Below, one piece after another: positions 1 to 10,432 of a stretch of DNA of 54,854 nucleotides; position 1 is the stretch's first letter, and every line of letters starts with the position of its first letter. The translations under genes and the position numbers were made by a program. The DNA is from Stemphylium vesicarium. Its lineage: Eukaryota > Ascomycota > Dothideomycetes > Pleosporales > Pleosporaceae. Location: assembly GCA_004380135.1 (NCBI GenBank), contig QXCR01000177.1, forward strand, positions 1 through 54,854, read 5' to 3'. The notes below the pieces were generated by a model. That model had not been told where the DNA came from. It saw only the letters and a program-made list of their open reading frames with translations, and did no database searches.

Positions 1-600
1 AAACTGCTGTATGTTGAAGTTGCCCATCGCGTTGGCAGCGTCCTGAGAGACTTCAACACCAGCCTCAAAGGCTTGTCGCAGAGAGAGCTGCCCACCAGAC
101 TGTTGCTGTTGTTTTATGCCGCTCTTTGTAAGCCGATGACCATGTCTCTGCTGACCAAGATGAGTAGCTGCAGCTGTTGTAGCTCTTGTAACGTCAAACA
201 TGCCGCTGCCTCCAGCGTCGATAGCCTTGTGAGTATGGCAATACTTGCATACAAACCATACTCGACTTGGGTTCTTACGCTCAACAACGCGATAGCCATA
301 TTGATATATCTAGCTTTTAATGCGCCGCTGAGTTGTAAGAGGCTTTATAAAGCGTTTTAACCGCTCTTAGGCAATGCCCTTAAAGTTATCGCTATCTCTG
401 TTAACATCGTCTCTATCGCCACTTCTAGCTTTAGTTGCTGCTGTTCTAGCCTCGCTGCCCTTAGCAGGTGCGACGATCTCTGCCTCTGGCTGTGACTCTA
501 ATAATTGCGACTCGAACGTTGTAGCCTGGCTTATAGCAGCTAGGGCTTGCTAGGGTGATAATGATCGTTAAGAAACGCGTTGAGGTAAGGACTCCGATAA
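1..600 (-). mobile_element. decayed hAT-family transposase, N-terminal part with in-frame stops
   Basis: Read on the minus strand, one frame runs from about 600 to the window edge and gives a recognisable BED/hAT-type zinc-finger region: YGYRVVERKNPSRVWFVCKY followed by CHTHKAIDAGGSGMFDV, with a later H-x2-H-like stretch, then a Gln-rich linker. It lies just after a Q/E/T-rich N-terminal tail, as in fungal hAT transposases. The frame is broken by stops at 568-570 (TAA), 550-552 (TAG), 367-369 (TAA) and 310-312 (TAG). All can arise by C-to-T or G-to-A changes (CAA to TAA, CAG or TGG to TAG), the RIP signature. The catalytic part and C-terminal dimerisation region would lie left of the window. 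The element is non-coding today. The family call is by motif recognition and no terminal inverted repeats could be shown. Confidence 0.75.
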
Positions 601-950
601 GCGCGTACGTTTGGTGGCGGGCGTGGCAGTCGTGCTAGTAGAGAGAGCTTATAAGCGCTTAGCTATTATAGGTAACTTAAAAATACTAAAAAACTTCGTA
701 AGTATAGGTAGTAGAGTTAAGAGAAGAAGCTCTATAAATGTACTATTAAGTATAGTAGAGATTAGAGTAGTAGGTAGTAATATTAGCGTATTAGCGCATA
801 GACGGGTCTAATATAACTTAGAATAAGCTAACTATAATACTAAAAAAACTATTATAAGATTAGCTCTTTAGTAACTCTAACTTTTATAATCCTATATAGC
901 TTATAAGTAAGATAAGTAAGTTAATTAAAAACTACTACTTAGTTTAAATT
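601..950. repeat. TA-rich, RIP-like sequence adjoining the hAT remnant
   Basis: This stretch is strongly A+T rich, with many TA dinucleotides and few CA/TG, unlike the balanced sequence that starts near 950-1000. It has no coding frame of note. The composition is what RIP leaves in repeated fungal DNA, and it probably is the 5' non-coding end of the same hAT element or a second decayed repeat. The dinucleotide statement is by eye and no RIP index was calculated. Confidence 0.6.
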
Positions 951-1286
951 ACTTGCGAGTTTACGTAAGCTTGGATTAAATTGATTGGATTGGTTAACTT
1001 AAGCAAGTCAAGCAAGCGAACCAATCTAGATTGCTTGTTGCGGACTGTGGCTTTATCCAAGGGCGCGAAGCACTTGACCGCAGCGTCACCAGAAACGGGA
1101 GCGTCAGAACGTACTATCGCCTGCTCAGAGCTTCCACAAAAGCTCGGGGTCACACTTCCCCGCAGCTTCATATCAAGAGCCGAATGGGGCAGTGGCGCGC
1201 ATACCTATGACTCCACGAGGCCCTCTTCCAAGGCTGGTGACACCCATACTTCGGACATGCTCTAGCCTCAAGTGGAGAGTGTTTAC

Positions 1287-1616
1287 ATGCCCAGCGTGGG
1301 GAGATTAGAATTAAAGCATTCCCCTTACATCATGCCCGATCTTCGGTCCATCTGGCAAAAGAATGCCGAGAGGGTCGATGGCGTGCTTGCTCAAGCCAAG
1401 GCACAGCATGTAAGCAGGTCCAAACCCAACAATGTCCTCGCAAGTATGATTCAGAAGCTAAAGGTTATGGCAAGTAACTTCTTATTCGACGAAAAGAATT
1501 CATCAGCAACAACCCCTGTGGGATCAGGTGAAATTGCAGATGACGAAGCTGATGAGAAAGAAGAAGTCTGGCTTGATACTGCGGATGCCCCCTCAGCAGA
1601 TGACGAGCGTCAATGA
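1287..1616 (+). CDS. doubtful small hypothetical protein (109 aa)
   Basis: The frame starts at the ATG at 1287 (MPSVGRLELKHS) and ends with TGA at 1616. The predicted protein has a basic middle (KLKVMASNF) and a very acidic C-terminus (EIADDEADEKEEVW). There is no signal peptide, membrane segment or recognised motif. The codon pattern looks coding-like, but no intron, promoter or family supports it. It may be the end of a degraded gene in the repeat-flanking zone, or a chance frame. Confidence 0.3.
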   Translation: MPSVGRLELKHSPYIMPDLRSIWQKNAERVDGVLAQAKAQHVSRSKPNNVLASMIQKLKVMASNFLFDEKNSSATTPVGSGEIADDEADEKEEVWLDTADAPSADDERQ

Positions 1617-2937
1617 TACCGATGCAACCGCACCCACCGTGTTGCACATTTCGCTCACCGATATACATGTGGCGCCCCGCTGTCTTCCCTCATCGCCACC
1701 AAACCATGGCGCGCCTCGCGCATTCTCCCATCGCGCACAACGTCGGAATGTCTGCAAGACGCCAAAGGGTGCCATGTCTCAGAGTCATCAAGGAGCAGTG
1801 CAGAGGCCTTTTTCTTAGCCACGACACTTCGTAGCAGCCCTTGGGGAAGAGGATCTTTGCCTCCGCCAATCCTGAACGACGTCGCTTTTCTTCTTGAGAA
1901 GTTCTGCTGCCGCTTTTAGCTAATTCACATGCTCTGTCTTCCAAAGCGCGTTCAACATTCATTCAGCCCCGCGGTCCGCAAATATTGTTACACCGGGTCG
2001 CTTCGACCCGGCTGGACGGCACGCCCGCGTCAGCCTGCGGTCTCCTCGTATTGCCACGCTGTCGTGATACTAAGAGTGTCTCTGAGCCTTTAGATGTATC
2101 TGGGTTGGGTTTCATGGCGGATTGCGCGCTTCGATACCGCTGCCATTGCTGCCAAAGATATGGCCTCGTCATGGTCGTCGGCATCTATTCCCTTGTGGTA
2201 GAGGCCATTATCTTGACACCTCACACAACGACGTTCCACTAGCGCAGAGATACTCCAAGGAGCTTTCTAGGTGTATGGACAAAGTCTTGACTAACACCCA
2301 TGGGATTGTGGAGATATGCATGCTCTAAACCTCCCTTTAGATATCCTTGGCGTTGACTCGACCTGTAGTACCCTTTATCCGGCACGTGGAGTGCAAACTA
2401 TCACAAAAGAGTTAAATTCAGGACACGTTGACCTCCATCTTCACCGCTAGTCAGTAGAAGCGGGGCTAGGCTCACGATATCTTTACGTTGCTGGAGATCT
2501 CTGAACGCTGTGCAATGCCAACGGAGCTATCAATTGTCTAAAGATCTACAAGATGGTCCGGGAGCTACGGCGGATGCAATGTTGGTAGCACAAAAGCAGC
2601 TCAGCTCCGAGATCCACCGATAATGCACATCAACACGCGTCTTCGGCAAAGAGCAGAATCCATTCGGATCTTCGACCGCCTGCGATCCGTACGACTTTGC
2701 AGCGGAGACAGGCCTTTGCTTCTTTTCAAAGAGCCATGACATTGGAATGCCATTCCCCGCCATAGATCCTGTATCAAGTCTCGGCACTTCGTCAAGGGCT
2801 GTGGTTGATAAGATACCCGGACGAGAGCATCTTTAACACTGGAACATCTCCAACAGCCGACGCATAATATTCTTATCATCTAATTTTAAAGCATCTTTCA
2901 TCAATCAGCCACTTATCTAAGCACGCCGAGGGGCACC
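1617..2937. other. no convincing gene
   Basis: Only short overlapping frames on both strands occur here. None has a recognised domain or splice structure that joins it to a longer frame. Two minus-strand frames (1690-1962 and 2530-2787) have coding-like composition but match nothing I recognise. The last 100 bp should include the leader of the gene starting at 2938. Confidence 0.4.
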
Positions 2938-4578
2938 ATGCCGCTCCAAAAGCCTCATCCGCAGGTAGCGGCCCCGCCGGGTCAGCTTCCCGCCGACGGA
3001 CGACAACTGCAGGGAAGACGAAGAAGCCTCCATACCATCAGCGAGCTGTGTGTCATAGACAGCGCGACACCTGAATTCAGCTCCTTCATGGTAGAGAAGT
3101 CGAGAATTCAGAGGAATCGAACACACCATTCTATTACAGGGAGGAACGAACAGGATGGCATCAAAAGGAGAAGTCTTCCTCACTATTATTCACACCCGAA
3201 CAACTTCCAAGCCCCAACGCCAGTCAGCAGACAGCCCTTGGATGTCTCCACAGCGATGCATTGGCAACCCACACAAGCCTTATATGATCAGCGTGGAGGC
3301 ATACAACAACAAGGCTGGAACGCTAGGAGAGACATTGCAAGAATCCAGCGCGAAGAGGCTGCTTCAAGAGCCGCATATCATTGCCAGACACTGAACAGTG
3401 TGCCGCCAGCCTACAACTATGCCACTATACCTAGAAAACCAGTCCAGTCCCACTCTCGCCCTGACCTCAGGTCGTATTCTAGCCACCAACAGCTGCTCTC
3501 CAACAGTCGCTCCATCAGCGGCTTCTCCCAAAAACCCTCCCCTCCAATGACCGAACGCCGAGCCAGCATGACAATAACGTCTAACGAAGTTATCGACGCG
3601 CGTGTGTTCGAAACGGAGGCGTATGACAAGGCTAGCACGGATTCGAGTTCGTACAAATCATTCCATGACAGCACAATGAGAAGATCACGCTCCGGGTCCT
3701 CGTCCGATACATCATACTCATCGCCGCCACTGCCGATATCCTCGCCCCCACCAATCCAGCGCTACTACTCCATGCCCGCTCGCTACCGCGGCAGCAGTCT
3801 GGGTCCAGGGCAGCCAAACACGATTCCCCCACCCCCGAGGCACGTATCCACCGCACGTACATCATCACTGCCCACCATACATGCCGAGCAAGGCGAGCCC
3901 TGGGGCCCAAGCAAACGGCACAGCCTGTCGAGCTCCCCGCAATCCCAACACGACCGCGACGTAGAGAGAGCGCGTCTAGAATCTCTCGCCGCCCTCACAG
4001 CCACAGCCACACCCCAAGATCAACGACATTCTTCTTCTTCTTCTCCCCATCAATCAGACCGCGACACCCTCCCCTCCCAACAAACCCACCGCCACGCCCG
4101 CCCTCATTCGATCTCTTACTCCCACCCCCATCCCCCACCCCCACAATACACATCCCTCGCCCCATCACAATCACACTCACAATCACACTCCCAAACTCTC
4201 CTCGCAGCCCACGGCTTCCCCCTCGTGGAAAACCGCAGTGTCCCCCGCCGCGAAAACCTCACGCAGTGGAAAGCAGAGCGCGATGACGCCGAGGCTTGTT
4301 TGCATTTCGACGCCGTGAGACGGGCGAGGATACGGGAGAGGGTAAGGCGGGCGAATGAGCTCGAGGGGGAGAAGGAGATGGAGTTGGTTAGGTTGAGGAG
4401 GGGTGTAGGGAGAGGTATGGGGTTGGATGATGGGGACTTGGATGGAGATTTGGATTTGGATATGGATGGGGGGAAAGAGGAGGAGAGGGAGAAAAGTGGG
4501 GAGGGGGATAGGGGGGTTGGGGAAGGGGGCTGTTTGAGTGGGTTTTTGGGTATATTTGGGTTGCGGAGGAGGGGGTAA
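2938..4578 (+). CDS. disordered Ser/Pro-rich hypothetical protein (546 aa)
   Basis: A single open frame runs from the ATG at 2938 to TAA at 4578. The first three quarters are low in hydrophobics and rich in Ser, Pro, His, Gln and Arg (for example SSSSPHQS and HSQSHSQSHSQ), so probably disordered and a likely phosphorylation target. Around residues 425-490 there is a charged helix-prone stretch (LTQWKAERDDAEACLHFD, then RRARIRERVRRANELEGEKE). The C-terminus is Asp/Gly-rich and ends in a short hydrophobic/basic tail (CLSGFLGIFGLRRRG) that could be a membrane contact. No catalytic domain is visible and I do not recognise a family. The coding strand switches from C-rich to strongly G-rich near 4310, including runs of four to six G. 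The gene looks intact and intronless; the function is unknown. Confidence 0.7.
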   Translation: MPLQKPHPQVAAPPGQLPADGRQLQGRRRSLHTISELCVIDSATPEFSSFMVEKSRIQRNRTHHSITGRNEQDGIKRRSLPHYYSHPNNFQAPTPVSRQPLDVSTAMHWQPTQALYDQRGGIQQQGWNARRDIARIQREEAASRAAYHCQTLNSVPPAYNYATIPRKPVQSHSRPDLRSYSSHQQLLSNSRSISGFSQKPSPPMTERRASMTITSNEVIDARVFETEAYDKASTDSSSYKSFHDSTMRRSRSGSSSDTSYSSPPLPISSPPPIQRYYSMPARYRGSSLGPGQPNTIPPPPRHVSTARTSSLPTIHAEQGEPWGPSKRHSLSSSPQSQHDRDVERARLESLAALTATATPQDQRHSSSSSPHQSDRDTLPSQQTHRHARPHSISYSHPHPPPPQYTSLAPSQSHSQSHSQTLLAAHGFPLVENRSVPRRENLTQWKAERDDAEACLHFDAVRRARIRERVRRANELEGEKEMELVRLRRGVGRGMGLDDGDLDGDLDLDMDGGKEEEREKSGEGDRGVGEGGCLSGFLGIFGLRRRG

Positions 4579-4847
4579 GCGGGGAGAAAGCTGGGGGGGA
4601 AATGGTTTCGTACTTTCTTAGGGCGGTGGCTTTTGTTGGATTTTTTTTGTAGGGGCGAGAATAGGGTTGGGGGTAAGGGTAATATGTAATGTGTTAGTCT
4701 ATCAGATTGATAGTAATCAATATGTGATTGCGAGTTTCAAACTTCCAGAGATGAAGATGCAACTCATGCATCTTTGTTTCCCTCTGACATGTATAAAATC
4801 TCCAGTATGATGCTACTCTGCCCAACTCACATAGACTCCACGTCCAC
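4579..4847. other. 3' flank, no gene
   Basis: This is the downstream flank of the 2938-4578 gene. It contains T-rich stretches (about 4635-4650) suited to a transcript end, then the 3' side of the decayed minus-strand amidohydrolase. No coding frame is supported. Confidence 0.4.
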
Positions 4848-5624
4848 CTACCTCTCACCCAACGCGCCACTAACATCAAACAACATCCTCGCATTCTCCT
4901 TTGCAATCCCCCTCTTGGTCTCCAACACCCAATTCACAGCATCCCCATTACTCTGAAAAACGGGGGGTAATCCCCACTGAAACGAACACCCTATCACCCC
5001 CCATCTCCGCAAAGCGTACACAGCAGCGGCATCGTCGACAGCCTCCTTACGCCCACTCAAACGTAGCGTAAAAAGTTTTCTTCCGGAGACGAGTACCTAA
5101 GCAGCTTTGGCCCAGAAGGGCGTTGATGGCGTCGTCGACGTAGCGTGTGCTGCGATTTTTCCTGGCGCGCCAATGTCTATGTACCCCGTTTATAGCGGCG
5201 GCTTTGGCTCCTAGGTCCGTCACGGCCCGCGAGCGGCTACGGGGGTCTTGCATGGGGACTGTGGGCGAAAAAACCAAAGTGCTCAGGGTATGCGCTTGTG
5301 TACTTGAGATGAATTTCGTCGTTGGTCGCGCGCGAGAGCTGGGTTGCGTTGGCGCTGGCGCTGGCGCTGGTGGAGACGGTTGTATAGAGTATGCTACTGT
5401 TTTTCATCGGGTGCAATCGCACGGGGATGCTGTCGAGGGCATTTGGCTAGTAGGTGTTTAGACGTGATTACGGGTTCTGGGTAGTAAGTCTTCTCACGGC
5501 TGGAATGGGACTGTTGTCGAGGCCTACAATGTCAAATGCAGGAGGGGTGATGTTGTTGTTGTATTGCCTATGGAGTCGTTCCGACGTGCTCTTCGAGAGC
5601 GATGTTATCAAAAATTCGTGGGAC
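4848..5624 (-). pseudogene. decayed amidohydrolase/decarboxylase (ACMSD / dihydroxybenzoate decarboxylase-like)
   Basis: Pieces of one amidohydrolase-2 family protein are spread over three minus-strand frames in the correct N-to-C order. N-terminus at about 5620-5571: RIFDNIALEEHVGTTP, matching the family opening IALEEH. Middle at about 5350-5160: ATNDEIHLKYTSAYPEHFGF, then VTDLGAKAAAING, then PFWAKAA followed by a stop. C-terminus at about 5010-4851: AEMGGDRVFVSV, then a frameshift into FQSNGDAVNWVLE and GIAKENARMLF. About 100-130 residues between the FWAKAA and GGDRV segments, which should hold the HP and GH-GE metal-site motifs, are missing. Frameshifts, stops and this deletion make it inactive. 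Family enzymes are metal-dependent decarboxylases or hydrolases of small aromatic or acyl substrates. The decay is by indels rather than RIP-like TA enrichment. Confidence 0.8.
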
Positions 5625-7344
5625 AGATACAGTAGCGTTTGTGAAGCGGTGTTGGGTCGCATTGCCTAGATGAAGCATCCGATCGATGGCAGCCATGATG
5701 CCTTGACTTGGATACAGGTAGCTCACCCTTTGAAGAAAATCAGAATGCAAAGGACGTGCATGTTATCACGGTTGCTATAAGTGACGCCATACGACGTCGG
5801 CACGGAAGGCGTGATGTGGGTGCGAGGCAAGAGCGTCCTGTTTGAGAGCCGAGCAGGTGCTGTGGTACTACGTGGGAGCTCGTTTTGAGGGAAGTCGCAA
5901 TGGGTGAGGCATGCAGGAGAGCAGCCACGACGCGGAGACACTCGGTCTATTAAGTTTTGCTTTGGTGACGAGCTTGCATATTGCCCAGAAGCTCCAAGGT
6001 TGTGATGGCACCTTCTACTTTTCTCATGACCTCAGAGGGTTGTTCATTCAGATGCATATCAGCATTCCTGCACTGCACAGACATCAAAGCCTTATGCACG
6101 CTACCCACGAGACGCAGGGGGAGTTGGGAAAGGGAGTCGGATTACGGCAAGCCGGATGCCAAAGTTTCGGGGAAGGTGTAGCTACAAAGTCAGCCCACCC
6201 CCTTGGCTGATATGCAACGTGTTTCGTAACGATAGCGAAAGCGAAGCGAGCGAACGTTTGGAGTAGCTTGGAGTAGCTTGGAGCTTGGGGGGAGGCGCTG
6301 GGGGCTAGACTGCGTGAATGCATGTCGATCAGTCGGAAATATGGTTGCAGATCAGCACACAGTCGCAAACTAACACGTGCCCGAGAAACGACGAATGACG
6401 CTTCACCACCCTTTCGCTCTTGCGGAAGGGCTTCCCCGAATCCAGCGAATAAATTCCCGAAAAAGCATGCGGGTTTCCAAAAAGCCCCTATTCGTGCATG
6501 TCATGTGTTGTGAAGGAGCATCCTTTTTGCATGCCGCGAGCCCCATGGCATTCTCGCAACACTAGCTCGAGTCACGCCAGCTGCCCAACAAGAGGCAGAA
6601 AGGCTAATGGTTCTTTTGAACCCCGCTTGCGGGGGGGAAACAGGGAAATATACGATTCATTAGGCGGAGCACAGCATCGCAGCAGCGCAACAGGGCAAAT
6701 GCAACGCGACGATCACGGCGATCCGCGAGGACAAGAGATGAATGGGCCGGGGAAGCTGTTGCGCGGCCATCACGCAAGAAGCATGAGAGAAGCTAAGCTA
6801 GAGACGGAGAAGGGGATTGCTGCCGATGGTGGTGCACTCCTGCACAGCATAGCTCCGAGGCTGTAGATTTGATGCAATATTTGGCCGATACGATAAGGTT
6901 GGAGGTGGTGGGTGGGCCAATCGGAAGAGAAGACGAGGGGGTGTCGTCGCGACATGGTGATGGTGCCAGGCGGGCCGCAGAGGCCGACAGCGTGGTCGCG
7001 TCAGTCAATGTTGGTTGTGTGATTGTGCATGGGTGAAATTGCATGAAGATCTTCCAAAGGGATCCTGTTCAGGCGTGGTGATGTGGAGAGAGTGGCATGT
7101 CGGGGCGGAAACTAAGCTCTCGGTACGCGCATCGTCGTGGGACAGCGCTGGCGACTTCTCCCCCGCCGAAAGCACACACGAGCTCTCATCCAGGGCCGGC
7201 CAGGAACACCCTTCGGCCTTTTCTCCCCCAGCATACCCGCTTCCAATGTTCCAACTGCGCCCGGGGCCTGTCGTCACGCCCCCAAACCACGCCGACTACG
7301 CCGACTACGCCGTACACGCCCACGCCATTGTCTAGTATTGTGCC
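5625..7344. other. 1.7 kb gene-poor flank and leader of the RasGEF gene
   Basis: No supported gene. There is a short tandem repeat of TTGGAGTAGC units at about 6258-6287. The last several hundred bases probably contain the promoter and long leader of the plus-strand gene at 7345. Frames in this interval overlap each other on both strands and show no domain. Confidence 0.4.
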
Positions 7345-7394
7345 ATGCCCGCGACAGGAGGAGGGAGGGCAGTCCACGCGCCGCCCACCAGGAT

Positions 7395-7429
<35 letters not shown>

Positions 7430-10400
7430 CACCACCGCTGCGCAGAGAGAGCAGCGCTGCGCCCGCCTCGACGCAGCAGCGGCGGCCGGGCATCAAGACG
7501 CGCGCCTACTCGGCTCCCAACGTTCCCAAGAGCGACAGCGAGGCCAGCAATGACCGCACAGACGACGACCACGAGGGCGAGGAGATTGCCGACGATGCCT
7601 TCTTCCAGCGATACCACTTCCCCCAGCCCATGCCCATGGCCCAGGAGGAGGAGGGAGAGGCAGGCAGCAGTGCCGAATCCTCGTCAGACACCGAAGGGCC
7701 GCTGTCGCCCACGCACATCAGGGACCGCCAAGCAGCAGGCGATGGATCGGAGCCGTCGACAGGAGTGAGTGTGCCCTCTAGTAGAGCAGCCATGGGGAGA
7801 GGCAGCAGCTGACTGTGCCCGTGTAGTCTGCCAACAGCGACTCGGCATCGAGCATGCAGGACCTGAACATTGCCGTCATCGGCGCGCGGGGCTCGGGCAA
7901 GTCGACCTTCGTACGGCGTGCCCTCGGGCTGCCAGACGCGGCCGCAACGGGCTGCTGCTCGCGCAGAATGACCATCGACGGCGCCGTCTATGTAGTGCGC
8001 TTCCTCGAAATGACCTTCAACGACGTGCATGTGGGAGACCGTAGTATCATAAAGTGGCCCGAGACGGTGCACGACTTTGCAACACCACGCATGCATGCTG
8101 CTGTTACCCTCTACGATGTCGCCAACCACGAGAGCCTGGCCAATGTGCCAGAAATGCTCAGTTAGTGCCCGTTTGATCCGCTCCGGCCATGCCACATGCT
8201 AACTAGGCTCCCAGACACGTTCAACAAGGCTCATCTGCCCTTCATCTTAGTTGCCTGCAAATGCGATCAACACCCCGCCCATCGTGAAGTCGATCCAGCC
8301 GTGGTGGAGCAAAAAGCAAAGTCCTTCATTGGCGACGTGAGCGTGTTTCAGACGTCCGAATCCTCACCGGAGACACACCGAGCATGCTTGTCGGTCATCA
8401 CCCGCGCTGCGATAGCGGCCAAGCGACGTAAGTGATTCATTTCTTTTTGTAACAAGCCTCAAGTGACGTGTCTCGCATTTGGACAAACTCGAGACGATTG
8501 TACCTGCGCACAAGGATGCAACTCATTGACATGCTTCAGCGCCATCGCAAGCCTCCATGGCTCGGCGGCGGGCCAATTCGTCCGCCGTCAAGTCCATTTC
8601 CCAAAAGGACCTTTGGGGCCGCAAGCACGAGCGTGCTAGCTCGGAAATCTCCATGCGCTTCCAGCGCGGCACTAGCGAGCCAAAGGGCCACCGTTATAAG
8701 CCCAGCGACGTCAACAAAACTTTTTTCAACGCCGAAGAGTCGCCCGGCTACGACTCGCAGGATTCCGATGACCAAGATTCCGATGCCGGGCAAAGCATCA
8801 TGTCAGTGAAGCCTTCTGATGAAAATGGATACACCTTTGAACAGCTTGTTGATCGCCTGCTCGCCCAACCCATGTCCAAGAATGACGCCAAGTTTGTCTC
8901 CGTCTTCCTTGCCCTGTACCGGAGGTTCGCGACACCGGGCCAGCTGCTCGAGGCCATTATCAAACGCTTCGAGTCCTTGAACAAAGACAAGGACCTGCCC
9001 ATGATCCGCATCATTTCTCAGCTTCGTTACCTGGCCATATTGCAACAATGGGTCTCCTATTACCCCGGAGACTTTGCTTACCCCACAACTCGCCGCTTGG
9101 TTCGAAGGTTTGCATCTTCATTGGCCTCAAATCGCGAATTCTCAGTCGCTGCGTCCGAGATTATTCGTGATCTTGACATGGTCACCGAAGACGACGACAC
9201 CGAGTGGGCCTGCAGCGATCGGCAACGAGCCCAAAGCGAAAACATTCCCACCTTTCACAACAACGTACTCGACGAGGATTCTGACGAAGATGAATTCTCA
9301 CGGGCCCTGGGCCACATGTCCACGAGCGAGTCTGCGCGCAATTCTCTCGCCCGTAGCAGCATGACAGGCGGCGCATCTTCCACCAACGGTTCCATGGGCT
9401 CGTCGCAGGTTCTCCTCACACAGGTCGAAAAGAATGAGCGACTCGCTCGACAACTGGAACCCAACCCGATCAAACCTCTATCCAAGATTCAGTGGCATCA
9501 GCTTATGAGCGAATCCGACGACGCCGTCGCCAGAGAGTTGACCCGAATAGATTGGATCATGTTCTCCTCTGTCCGACCCCGAGACCTTGTCCGCCACGTC
9601 AGCCTGAATGCCGAGGAGAAGAAGAGATGCAAGAACCTTGAAAACGTAACGCGCATGACAGAGCACTTCAATCACGTCGCCTACCTCGTTACCAACTACA
9701 TTCTCCTCCGCGACAAGCCGAAACACAGGGCCCTGATGATGGAGAAGTGGATGAAGATTGCGCGACAACTGCGGAAGCTGAACAACTACAATATGCTGGG
9801 TGCTGTCATGGCAGGCATCAAAGGCACAGCCGTCATTCGCCTGCATGCCACAAAGGATCTTGTTCCGCAAACTACCACTCAGGACTTCTGGAAGCTCGAC
9901 ATTCTGATGAGCCAGACGAAATCCCATGCCGCGTACCGGTTAGCCTGGGAGAACAGTTCTGGAGAACGCATTCCATACATCCCCCTACACCGCCGCGATC
10001 TCGTCTCTGCCTCAGAAGGCAACTCGACCTTTGTTGGCGACAAGAAAAAGACTGACTCAGCCTTGCTTCCGCATCCGGGCGTCAGTGTCTTCGAGGCCGC
10101 CGCCGGGAAGCGTGACAGCCGAGAGCCACCACCTGGTGGTGTTGTTGGGAAAGAAAGGATCAACTGGCGCAAGTTTGAGATTATGGGTGAGGTCATTGTT
10201 GGTGTCCAACGCGCGCAGGGCACGCCTTATCCAAACTGGCAAAAATGCGAAGAGATCCGGAACCTCATTCTGGACGTCAAGATCAACAAAGACGATGAAG
10301 TAAGTTGTGCACGCCCATACGTAGTAATAATTGACTAATGTGCGATAGGATCTTTGGGAACGTAGCGCGCATCTCGAGGCACAAGGCGCCAACGAAAAGG

Positions 10401-10432
10401 GCAGAATAGCGAGATGGTTCCGAGAGCGTTAG
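7345..10432 (+). CDS. Ras guanine-nucleotide exchange factor with N-terminal Ras-like P-loop domain (936 aa, 5 exons)
   Basis: Exons by hand: 7345-7764, 7827-8160, 8215-8427, 8540-10299, 10349-10432; all phases close and give 936 residues. Order: a disordered N-terminus with 11 Gln (from residue 18) and an acidic Ser-rich linker; a small-GTPase-like domain from about 150 to 310 with a good Walker A (GARGSGKST, 159-167) but a weak base-recognition motif (VACKCD instead of N/TKxD) and no clear DxxG; a RasGEF_N module around 415-490 (YTFEQLVDRLL, FLALYRRFATPGQLL); and a Cdc25-type RasGEF domain around 650-910 (VARELTRIDWIMFSSVRPRDL, MTEHFNHVAYLV, NYNMLGAVMAGI). It should load GTP onto a Ras-family protein at membranes. 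Fusions of this kind are known in filamentous ascomycetes. Whether the GTPase-like part binds nucleotide is unclear. Confidence 0.92.
7396..7428 (+). repeat. CAG microsatellite coding for polyglutamine
   Basis: Ten CAG codons followed by one CAA code for 11 glutamines near the N-terminus of the RasGEF. A CCA/CCG proline stretch follows. Such repeats often vary in length between strains. Confidence 0.95.

Noticed and set aside
7186..7617. Leu-rich minus-strand frame resembling a membrane helix
   Set aside because: The leucines are only the complement of the CAG repeat; no gene structure.
9478..9927. 149-codon minus-strand frame opposite the RasGEF domain
   Set aside because: Antisense shadow of the conserved RasGEF exon with no recognised family.
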